From Aquila chrysaetos chrysaetos (Eukaryota > Chordata > Aves > Accipitriformes > Accipitridae), in contig NW_024470382.1 in assembly GCF_900496995.4 (NCBI RefSeq), positions 682,001 through 746,000 of the forward strand: a DNA stretch of 64,000 nucleotides. The letters are read 5' to 3'. The notes under the pieces were generated by a model. That model was not told the DNA's origin and searched no databases. It saw only the letters and a program-made list of their open reading frames with translations. Both the position numbers and the translations under genes were made by a program. Below, piece after piece: positions 22,401 through 32,078 of this stretch. Numbering within the stretch: the stretch's first letter is position 1; each line of letters begins with the position of its first letter.

Positions 22401-24929
22401 CCTGGAGCATGTGAGGCACATGCGGAGGAGCTAATTGCTCATGAGCCATGAGAGGGCCAGCACCCTGCCAGTCGCTGGAGGGGAGAGGGCCCTTGGCTTG
22501 TGGAGATGATGCGCAAGCAGATTTCGGTCGCTGGGACCAGCAGGCTTTGCCTGGGCTGCAGGCAGGATTGATCCTCCAGCCGGGTTTGGAGCAGCCCAGG
22601 CTTCACAGCCTGGTCCAGCCCCTTTGCTCTCCCTGATGTCTGAGGACTTTCGGTGACACCTTGGGGTCAGGGGTGGGTCGCAGCCGGACACCCAGCTTGA
22701 GGCCGGACACCTCCCTTGAAGGCGGCCTTAAGTGGATCGTTCAGTTAATTCAGTCTTGGGTGGTTTAGCTCTCCATTTCTAGTTGTGTTTCAGAAAACTT
22801 GGCTGTGGTTTTCCTCTTGTTTTGGGGGACTTCACTGCCGCTTGTGAAAGTGCCCAGAACATGGTTGCAAGAGCTTGGGGGTCAGTCCACCGTGTGTGTC
22901 TGTTCCCCTTCCCGTGTGCTGGAGTTGTCATGGTGGGATGTGCTTCTCAGAAGGCCTCTTTCGCCAGCTGAGCTGGCTGCGGCTTTTTCCCATCCTCTTT
23001 GAAGGAAGCAATTTAGCATCATCTTGCGGTTTGCCAAAAATGCAGTACATGTAATGTGAACAAGAAGATCACACGTGCAATTTCCTGTTTCCCAGCAGGT
23101 CAGGTTTTGCTGTCTGTATTGGTGGAGTGAAAAGTGTCATGTGCTTAATTTCTTCTCTGTGAACGTCACATTCTTTGGACTAGATGCACTCCCCAAAGCC
23201 CAGGCTTTGTTTCTAAGCTTTATTAATGTATTTGGAGAGTATCGCCTCATGAAGGTATCGTCTTCCTGATGAGGAACGGTTGCTTCTAATTGTCCCGCTT
23301 TCTTTCTACAGAGACCAACCGTGAGAGTGTGCAGAAGGAGGCCTTTCAGAAGGGAAGCAGGCACACCGTGCCAGTCTCCAATGAAGAAAGAGAGGCAATG
23401 CAAGAGCCTGGCATGCCAGGTAATTGCTGTCCCGTGGTCATCCAGCGTCACCAGTCAGAATCACTGTGTGCCTGCAGGCTCTTCCCCCGGAGCCCGCTCT
23501 TGCATGTCATGTCAGCAGCCAAACCTGGAAGTGTTAGTGCAGAGAAGGTGTTGTCAAAGAAGCCAGGAGTGGCTCTCTGAGGACAACTGTCGTCTCTGGT
23601 GTGTGGAGGTTATTGCCAGCAGCGTGCCAGAGAGATGCTCTTAGACCTCTCTGGACGTGGTTAGAGATTGCTCACCTCCTGCCGCACCCAGTTCCCAGGA
23701 ATTTAGGAACTTTGCCCTTTTGGGCGTGAGGCCATTTGAGGGCTACAACCCAGCCCTGCGCCACGCTCTCCCGGGGCCAGCCTTCCCGCAACGTGTGCAT
23801 CGGGGCTGGGGGTGACAAGCAGGTGGCACTGCAGGAGCCAGGCAATAGCCCGTGGGCTGGATCCCATCTTTCAGCCTCTGGGACGTCCTGAAGGGGAGTG
23901 CTCAGGAGATGTCCGCTTGGGAAAACAGGAGCATTTCTGCTCTACCCCTGCAGTGCCGTTCGTTGGTTGACCCGCAGGTCCCCAGCACACAGCCCTGGCC
24001 TGCGGCCCAGAGGAACAGAGAGGTAGTGCTGGTGCAACTGCTCGCTGGCACGTGGGCTCTTCTCCCCGAGAAGTTTAAGCGATCCTTCTTGTCCTCTGGC
24101 GCTAAGACACCAGAGCCAGAGGCACCAACCACTGAAAAACAAATCTCTTGGGCATGTGAAGCACACTGTGAGGCTATCCATAGCGCAGAGCACAGTAATG
24201 TGTGGCGTTGTCTTTTCTCCTGCAGGGGCAGATGCTGGGAGAAGGTCTGAGGCTGCTGGTCACGAATTGCTGCGCAAGTACTATATGCCAGTGACCGCAG
24301 TAGCCTTGGCTGTGGTGCTGTCTGGGCTAGTTGGATCTTGCGTAGTCATTTCACGGCTGAGGAAGAGAGACCCGTGAGTTGGCTTTTCCCCAGAGTTAGT
24401 TATTGCTGCAGTTGGCAATGGGGTATTTGCAGTTAGAGTATCCTGGAGTGCCAAGGCAGCTGCTGGCAGTACTCTGCTGAGATTTCTGCTGTAAGATTTT
24501 TTTACCTGGCCTCTTAATTCATATCAATGAGTAGTCTTTTCTGAAACCCATTTCTACAGAAGGAGCCAGGGAGATGAAGCAGCACTGGGACAAGCTGATA
24601 CTGACTCTGCCTGGAAAAGTGAAGATCCAACTAGAGATAAAGGCAAAGCAGAGTCAGGAGAAGGAGCAAGAAAAGTTGAGGTTGCTCAAGAAAATGGGAC
24701 TTTCAACAACAGCTCCAGCCCATCACCATGGCCTTTTGTGGCAGAGCTCACGCAGCTGTACAGGAGCGCGAGCGCAGACCCCTCACCTCTGCCCGCTTGT
24801 CCCAGCTGCTCTTTCACCGACGATACCTCTTCACTGGACACTTCGATTTCTCTCGACTCACCTCAGCCTAACCCCTTCTGGTGTCCCTGTCACCAGTTTC
24901 CAACAGGGATACTGTACCTCAGAAGATGA
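19491..24929 (+). CDS. Gene A: novel small type I membrane protein
   Basis: Not recognised as a known family. Exons inferred by eye: 19491-19590, 20833-20904, 21365-21427, 21637-21708, 23312-23419, 24226-24373, 24560-24929. Phases agree throughout (1,1,1,1,1,2) and total 933 nt, giving 310 aa. Exon 1 codes a signal peptide (MVRAWGAVVLACLLVLALQA). Exons 2-4 code short segments starting A/D-V-(R/A) and ending PT-G, QA-G and PR-G. Exon 5 is polar (ETNRESVQKEAFQKG). Exon 6 carries one membrane helix (VTAVALAVVLSGLVGSCVVI) followed by RLRKRD, giving a type I topology. Exon 7 is a 123-aa acidic then Ser/Pro-rich tail with a CPSC motif and CPCHQF, ending ILYLRR. More mini-exons are possible, for instance a weak one ending about 20391. 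Confidence 0.6.
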
Positions 24930-24943
24930 GTCTTTTTAGAGTA

Positions 24944-24949
24944 AATAAA
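24944..24949 (+). terminator. Gene A polyadenylation signal (AATAAA)
   Basis: An AATAAA hexamer lies 14 bases after the TGA at 24927-24929, followed by an A-rich stretch and a T/G-rich downstream segment. The very short 3' UTR supports this stop as the true gene end. Confidence 0.6.
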
Positions 24950-25739
24950 AAAAACCATTTTGGCCAAAAGCAGTGCGTCCTTGGCTGTTTTGGCCGTTTC
25001 CGTCGGGGTATAACGCACAGAGCTGGGACCAGTGCTGGATCTGTGAGAGAAGCTGTCAGAGACCTGCGCTCCAGTGAGGGACCCCTTTGTCCCAGCATCA
25101 GCCTGGTTTCCCAGCTGGGGCTGTCAAGAAGGCTTTCACCCACCAGAATGGGGGCGTGCTGGTGGGACGCGAGATGCGAAGGGTTGTCCTTGAGCTGACT
25201 GGGGATGCTGCCCTGAATGAGGATGGACTGGGCAGAGAGGGAAGGGGGTGCTGGAAAGGATGGCCGACCAGCGCTGAGCATGTCAAGGAGGGCTGATGGG
25301 GTGGCAGAGGCTGGGGGGCTGGAGCAGCGTTCCCCACCCCAGACCTTGGAGATGATAAATGAGCGGAAAGCTGGAGTGGGGCTGGGTGGGAGAAGGAGTG
25401 GAAGGAATGTGGTATTGGTAACCAGGCTGGCATTAAAAATGGAACAGAGTATAACGAAATATTGATAATACTGTAAAAGAAATGGGTTAAGCTTTGCAGA
25501 CTGTCACCAAAGGGGAGGAACACCTTTGGAGTACATCTAAAGTCACGCTGGCCAAATACAGCGGATCCCGTTAAGGATGATGTGGAGGCCTGACCTCGCT
25601 GGAGGTGATCCAAGGTGAGACCATTGGAGCTCTCTGGGACTTCAGCGGGCTGTGTGACCCAGTGTCTCCACCTGAGCTGGGAAGCCTCTCAGGGTAGATT
25701 TTGTGAGGACTGAAAGATCGTCTTTTGATGATTTCATGA
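24950..25739. other. Gene A downstream flank, no gene seen
   Basis: Single-copy sequence (within each tandem unit) between the gene A end and the 21-bp minisatellite. Open frames on both strands lack recognisable domains. Confidence 0.45.
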
Positions 25740-27560
25740 GGGCTTAAAGCCTTGAACAAGGATTTTGACCCGAAAACGGGGCTTTGGGCCCTACAAATAG
25801 GTGTTTGGACACTCAAAATGAGGCCTTGGACATGAAGGAAATGGGGCTTTGAGCCCTAAGTAAGTGAGGCGTTTGTACCCTAACATGAGGGTTGGGACCC
25901 TAGCATGGAGTCTTTCAACCCTGGAATCAAGGATTTGGACCCTAGAAAGGAGGCTTTGGGACCTAAACCTGAGGCTTTGAGCCCTAAAAGGGGGTTCTGG
26001 ACCCTCCAAATGAGGGTTTGGACACTCCAGATGTGGCTTGCACCCTAAAAATGCCTGTCTGGACCCTAAAAAGAGGCTTCGGACCCTGAACATGAGACTA
26101 TGCAAACTAAAACTAAGCCTTTGCACCCTGAAAATGAGGGGTGTGGAGCCTAAAATGAGCATTTGGTAGGCAAAATGAAGACTTGGACCCTAGAAATGCG
26201 GCTTTGGACTCTACAAATGAGGCTTTGGACCTTCAAAATCAGACTTTGGGGCATAAAAATGATGCTGTGGGCCCTAGAAATGCATCTTTGAACCTTAAAA
26301 GCGTGAACCCTGGAACTTTGGACCCTCCAAATAAGGGTTTGGACACTGCAGATGTGGCTAGGACCCTAAAAATGCCTGTCTGCATACTAAAAAAGCAGCT
26401 TTGGACCCTGAAAAAAAGGCATTTTTGGAGCCTGATGTGAGGCTTTGGAAGGCTAAGACTTTAGAAAGTAAACAATGAGGCTTTGGACCCTAGAAATGCA
26501 GCTTTGGACTCTATAAAGAGGCTTTGGACCATCAAAATCAGACTTTGGGCTTAAAAATGATGTTCTGGACCCTTTAAAATGAGCCGTTGAACCTTAAAAG
26601 CGTGAACCCTGGAACTTTAGGAATGAGGCTTTGGACCCTGACAGGGAGGGTTTGGACCCTAAAACTGAAACTTTGGGCCTGGAAAAAAGGCTGTGGGTAC
26701 TAAAAGATGGGCTTGGGCCCTAAAACCAAGGACTGGGGCCCGAAAACTGGGCTTTGGGGCCTAGAAATGGGTCTTTGGACGCTCAAAATGAGGCCTTGGA
26801 CATGAAGGAAACGAGGCTTTGAGCCCCAGGTGAGGAGTCTGTAGCCTAAAATGAGGGTTGGGACCCTAGCATGGAGTCTTTCAACCCCGGAATCAAAGCT
26901 TTGGACCCTAGAAATGAGGCTTTGGGACCTAAACCTGAGGCGTTGAGCCCTAAAAGGGGGTTCTGGACCCTCCAAATGAGGGTTTGGACACTCCAGATGC
27001 AGCTTGGACCCTAAAAATGCCTGTCTGGAATCTAAACCTGATGCTTTGGACCCTGAATATGAGACTGTTGAAAATAAAACTGAGCCTTTACACTCTAAAA
27101 ATGAGGGGTTGGTTGCCTAAAATGAGGCTTTGGAAAGTAAACACGAGGCTCTGGACCCTAGAAATGCGGCTTTGGACTCTACAAATGAGGCTTTGGACCT
27201 TCCAAATCAGACTTTGGGGCTTAAAAATGATGCTCTGGACCCTTTAAAATGAGCCGTTGAACCTTAAAAGCGTAAACCCTCGAACTTAGGAATGACACTT
27301 TGGACCCTGAAAAGGAGGGTTTGGACCCTAAAACTGAAACTTTGGGCCTGGAAAAAAGGCTGTGGGTACTAAACAACAGGCTTGGACCCTAAATACGAGG
27401 ATTTTAGTCCTCAACTGGGGCACTGGACCCTTACCATGAGGCTTTAGACGTGAAGGAAATATGCAGTTTTGCAGCCTAGAATGAGGCCTCGATAGCAGAC
27501 TTTGGGCCTTCCAAATGATGGTCTGCGCCCTTGAAATGAGTCTTTGAACCTTTACGAAGC
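25740..27560 (+). repeat. 21-bp minisatellite with higher-order structure
   Basis: A degenerate array of a unit close to ggaccctaaaaatgaggcttt (21-22 bases). A higher-order period of about 965 bases is visible: the block with 'ctggaccctccaaatgaggg' occurs near 25991 and again near 26956 with its neighbours in the same order. Because 21 is a multiple of three, every frame reads as a heptapeptide repeat (for example LDPKNEA or RVQSLIF). The short open frames here are by-products, not genes. Confidence 0.92.
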
Positions 27561-28079
27561 CTGTGATGGAATTACTCCTTCATTGTTTATAATGTTGAGC
27601 AGATGCATGGATTAGTAATGTTTCATAGTATTAATTCAGCAGGCTCTCAGTCACTTACTGAGGACCTGTGACGGGTAAGGGGTCTCTCTTCCTTGGGTAC
27701 GGATCTGAAACCTTGAGAGGTGTCCCTGCTCGAGGGGACAGTCGCTGGGCGTGCAGTCCAGCTGCACTTCAGGGAGAGCTCGACGTGGGCACAACCTGAT
27801 GAGCCAAGTGGCTGGCTGCTAGCCAAGAGCCGAGACAGGCTGGATGTCTTCATTTCCTCTCCGGTATCTTGTTCTGTACTTTGGTTATCTTGCACTTCTT
27901 TTTGGGTGTCGAAACCACCTTTCGAAGTCTTTTCCGAGACACCTTCGCTCCCTCGCCTGTGAGCCAGGGGCTTTCCAGCTTGCAAGTTCACCCCCAGGAC
28001 GCCAAGGAGCCTGTCGCTCCTCAGTCACCCCGCACCAAAGCACGGCTAGGGGTCAAGTGTATCCATCCCACCCGTGCCG
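27561..28079. other. Unassigned sequence between minisatellite and CpG island
   Basis: Contains a minus-strand open frame of 114 codons (27991-27647), hydrophilic and Ser/Thr/Glu-rich, with no recognised domain and no clear splice context. The second tandem copy runs off the window end in this segment. Confidence 0.3.
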
Positions 28080-28445
28080 GTGAAGGACCGTTGTGAACAA
28101 TTAAAAAAGTCGGCGCTCTTTCGCAGCTTCCCGTCCCCGCAGAGCTTTCCCTCCCCTCAGGGCTTTCCCGCCTCTCTGCCGCCTCCCGAGAGCGGCGCTG
28201 GGATTGGGCAGTGCAGGCCCAGCTCTGATTGGCGGCGCTTCCCGCGGCAGCAGCCGATTGGCTGTCGCTCTGCCGGCCGGGGAGGGCTCTGGGCTGCAGG
28301 GGGGAGTGCTCCGGGGCGGGGCGGGGCGGTTGTCATGGCAGCGGCGCGGCCCAGCCCCTGCCGCGGCCTGCGCTGTCAGGCGCTGGTGGCGGGGGGCTCG
28401 GGGCCTGCCCTCCCGAGCAGCACCGCGAGTTAAGGCTGGGCAGTG
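28080..28445. promoter_or_regulatory. CpG-island promoter with CCAAT and GC boxes
   Basis: The region is strongly CpG-rich. It has several gattgg (inverted CCAAT) boxes between 28200 and 28262 and a run of GC boxes (ggggcggggcggggcgg) near 28313-28330. This is the usual build of a TATA-less housekeeping promoter and could be bidirectional. A plus-strand 32-codon frame starting at 28335 (MAAARPSPCRGLRCQ) is the only start codon nearby. No downstream exon was matched. Confidence 0.55.
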
Positions 28446-28714
28446 TCAGGGAAATTCCCTTCCCGAGCGATCCTGTCGGCCAGTCTTCACAGTAGGAGAG
28501 CGTATGAACTTTGTGGCTGTAGCTGTTAGTTCAGCGTAGGGGCTGCAGGGTAATGAGGTACTGGAATGTGGCCGCAGGCTCTGGGGTTGCTTATGCCGAA
28601 GGAAAACAAACAAAAGGCAGGATGCGAGCTGCAATCCAGCTTGCTTAGAAGAAGGAGCACTACCTGCGCCTAGCGTCAGGCTTCAGACCGCGTCAGGATG
28701 GCTTTGTCCCCTCA

Positions 28715-29720
28715 GAGCAAGTAGTGAGGCTTTAAAAACGAGGCTTGGGGCCCTAAAAATTAGGGTTTGGACCCCAGAAAGGAGGCTTTCAGTCCTCAAA
28801 AATAATGAACGTTTGGGCCCTACAATGAGGCTTTCAGCCCTTCCAATTAGGCTTTAGGCCTGAAAGAGTTAGACCCCCAAATGAATATCTGGACCATAAA
28901 AATGAGTATTTGGACACCCAACGTGCGGCTTTGGCCCTTAGAAATGCGTCCTTGTACGCCCCGAATAACCCTTTGGACCCTGAACCTGAGGATTTGCTTT
29001 TTAAGTGGGGGCTTACACCCTACAAATGAGCATTTGGGCTGTCAAAATGAGGCTTGAGACCCTTAAAATGAGGAGAGGGATCCTACAAATGAGGCTTTGG
29101 GCCCTACAAATGAGACATGCAGGGAGAAATTGTGGCTTTCAAGATGAGGCTTTGGACCCTAAAAACTAAGATTTGGACCCTAGAAGTGAGGCTTAGAACC
29201 CTAAAAATGAGGCATTGGACCCCGAAAATGAGACTTTGGAACCTCAAAATTTGGGACTAGAAACAAAAGACAAGAATTTGGACAATAAAATGAGATTTTG
29301 GACTCTAAAAGATAAAGATCGGGGTCTTATAAATGAGGCTGTGGAGCCTCCAAATAAAGCTTTGGACCCTAAACCCAGTCCTTCGTTCCCTAACAAGAGG
29401 GTTTAGACCCTACAAATCAGTATTTGGCCACTCAAAATGAGGCTTTGGACTGGGAAATCAGGTTGTGTCCTATAATAAGGATTTGAACCCCATAAATGCA
29501 GCTATGGATCCTAACAATGAGGGGTTGGGCCATATAAATGGGAACGTTGACTCTCATCATCCCAGTAAACTAAAACTGAGGCTTTGGGCTCTAAAAATGA
29601 GGCTTGGTACCCTAAAATGAGGGCGAAGGCCCTACCAATGAAGCTTTGGATTCTAAAAATGAAGGTTTTGATCCGAAACTGACTCTTTGAGCCTTAAAAA
29701 TGAGGCTGTGGACAAAGAAT
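28715..29720 (+). repeat. 21-bp minisatellite, second segment
   Basis: Same unit family and orientation as 25740-27560, more diverged, with no clear long-range period. It resumes after the CpG-island segment and is cut by a CR1 tail at 29721-29870. Confidence 0.9.
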
Positions 29721-29870
29721 GCCCCAAGCCTGTCAGTGTTTAAGAGGCATTTGGACAATGCCCTCATTAACATGCTTTAACTTTGTCAGCCCTGAATTGG
29801 TCAGGCAGTTGGACTAGATGATTGTCGTAGGTCCCTTGCAACTGAAATAGTCTATGCTGTTCTATTCTAA
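29721..29870 (+). mobile_element. CR1 3'-end fragment
   Basis: The piece runs from 'cctgtcagtgtttaagaggc atttggacaatgccc' to 'tagatgattgtcgtaggtcc cttgcaactgaaatag ... ttctattct', the standard 3' end of an older CR1 subfamily. It is heavily 5'-truncated. It inserted into the minisatellite, which continues on both sides. Confidence 0.85.
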
Positions 29871-30345
29871 AAAAACGAGGCTATGGGAGCTAAACTGAGG
29901 GTTTGGACCCTAAAAATGAAGCTTTGGACATTCAAAATCAGACTTGGGGCATTAAAAGTGATGCTTTGGGCCCTTAAAAAGTCTTTGCACCTTTGAAGCG
30001 GGGTTCGGAACTTACAGATGCGTGTTTGTATCATAAAAATGAGGTTTTGGACCTTAAAAATGACTTTCTGGACCCCCAAAAGGAGGCTTTGGGCCCTAAA
30101 AATGAGGCTTGCATCTTGAAAATGAGTGTTTGGATCTTAAAAATGAGTCTTTAGAGACTAAAACGAGGCTTTGGACCCTGAAAGTAATGATTTAGGCTGT
30201 AAATTGAGGCTTTGGGGCCCTTAAGTAGGTTTTTGTGCATTTAAGATGCAGCTTTGGGCTCTCAAAAGGAGGCTTTGTACCCTAAACATGAGGGTTGGGC
30301 CTCAGAAATGATGATTTGGGCCTTAAAAAGGAGGGCTTTTTTACC
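29871..30345 (+). repeat. 21-bp minisatellite, third segment
   Basis: Continuation of the minisatellite after the CR1 fragment, same orientation, fading out near 30345. Confidence 0.88.
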
Positions 30346-32078
30346 CAAAGTGTGCACAGACCTTGTAGCCCAAGGGGCAAGACTTGGATGGTATTCATAC
30401 CTCAACCAGGCATGTCCTTGAGCAGCCTGATGGGCCCTGCTGTGAGCATGGGGTTGGGCTAGAAACTGCTTGATGTCCTGATTTGACGAGCTCAGCTGGG
30501 CAGGGTGACACTACAGACTCCCCGGTGAGACACATCTCACCCCAACACTGAGCTCCTCGTTCTGGGTAGATCTCTCAAGTTTGGCACTTCAACAAGATAT
30601 TCAAATTCCCAGCCTGGCACCCTCAGATCTCTTGCAAACGGTGCAGAAAGATCTGCCCCTGCAAAGTGAAATTCAGCTTTACAGACACTCATCACACTGT
30701 TCCCCTCAGGAACAACCTTCACTCAAGGTCAGGCTTGAATTTTTAGGGACCCTTGCCCCAGATGCTGGAGGGGGTCCTAAGCAGAAGCTTCCTGTAAGGA
30801 CGGTTTGGTTCCTGGGTTGAATAGGATGGATTTGTGCAAAGAGGAAAATGCCAGGAAACAGGAGGCTACGTGATGAGTGCCATAGTGCTGGGACTGGAGC
30901 TGGACCTTCTGTCAGTGTGCTTGGCCCATGGGATGGCCACATGGGGCACCTACTTGGAGGATTTCCTAAGTAGAGATATAAATAGGATATAAATTGGGTA
31001 AATTGGGAGTCAAGAGCCCTGAGTGGAAGTAGAAAGTCCAGCCCAGCAGAGCTGGGCTCAGCCTTGCTCTCTTTCCTTCCCTGGTCCCTTATGGCCCTGG
31101 GTGAAAGCTCGAGTGGCCTCCACTGCCCCTGCCATAGGTGCCCTCCATGCCTCCCGAGCTGCACTCGCATCTTCTCCTTTCCCCTCCAGGGACTTTCAGT
31201 TCTTCACAACATTGCTCCAAGTGTCTGGTTGCCCTCCCTTGCCCCAGAAAGCAGGTTCCTTTCCATAGCGGCCATGGAAAAGGTCCCTTGGATGGAAGAG
31301 GTCCTGAAAGAAGGTCCCTCAGATGGCCCCGCTTCCAGGACCATGCTGGGCTGGTCTCAGAGCCATGGCCAACTGTAAAACCCTTCTGCCCCATTCCAGT
31401 GAAGGACCATTGCGAACAATTAAAAAAGTCAACACTCTTTTGCAACCTCTCCTTTGTGTTCTTACTCATCTCTCTCCCAAGCTCCTTGTGTCCCAAAGAC
31501 AGATGGGTTTCTTGAAAAGAAGAGAGACCTCTAAAACAGTACTGCACGTTTTGGGAGCTCTTTGCCCACAGGAATGGCTTCAGGTCAGGACACTGAGGAC
31601 AGGGCAGCTGTTTCTCTCCCTCTGTTTGCCCCTTCTCTGCAGCCTCTCCAGCAGCAGTGGTTTGCTCCCAAGCTGTGCCAGATGCACCCAAAAAGCCTTT
31701 CTTTTCCCACCGGGGATGTGAAGGAGCAATGAGCTGGGAAGAAACAGTCCCCTCTCCGGCCCAGAGCAGCCTTGTGGTTAGTTAGACCTTCCAAACATGG
31801 CCAAATAACATGCCCTTGTGTGTTTCCTGAGAAAAGAGAACGCCACTGGAAAATGAGTACCGCGCCCCAGGTGATGGAAAAGCCCAAGGTGGCAATTTAG
31901 CCATGACATCAGTTACATCTAAGGGCTCTTTGAAGAGTCCCCACTGTCCCTCTAAATGTGCATTTCTAGAAGGAAGCGGCACCCCAGAACACAGATTCAA
32001 ATCACGTACCTCTTTTGCCACTTCAGGTGGTGCTCCCTCTACTCCGGGCACTCCAAGCTCTGGTCATTCTGGCTTGGG
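30346..32078. other. No gene recognised (3' side of CCDC81-like gene)
   Basis: This is single-copy sequence with scattered open frames on both strands. A segment of about 60 bases at 31385-31445 (with gtgaaggaccattgcgaaca then attaaaaaagtc) is a near copy of 28070-28132. The remainder may include the 3' UTR of the minus-strand CCDC81-like gene. No unambiguous polyadenylation signal was identified. Confidence 0.4.

Larger units (their letters stand above)
12930..27745 (+). repeat. Large direct duplication, copy 1
   Basis: Collinear with 49156-64000 at an offset of 36232 (rising to about 36255 after small indels). Content: polypyrimidine block, CR1, gene A, and the 21-bp minisatellite. Identity is about 99 % by eye over most of the length. 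It is lower in 49156-49545 and in a 350-bp patch inside the CR1. Confidence 0.97.

Noticed and set aside
25791-26440. Heptad-patterned proteins such as RVQSLIF and LDPKNEA repeats, suggestive of coiled coils
   Set aside because: A direct by-product of a 21-bp tandem repeat; present in all frames and on both strands of the arrays.
27647-27991. 114-codon hydrophilic minus-strand frame
   Set aside because: No domain and no splice context; kept only as an unassigned note.
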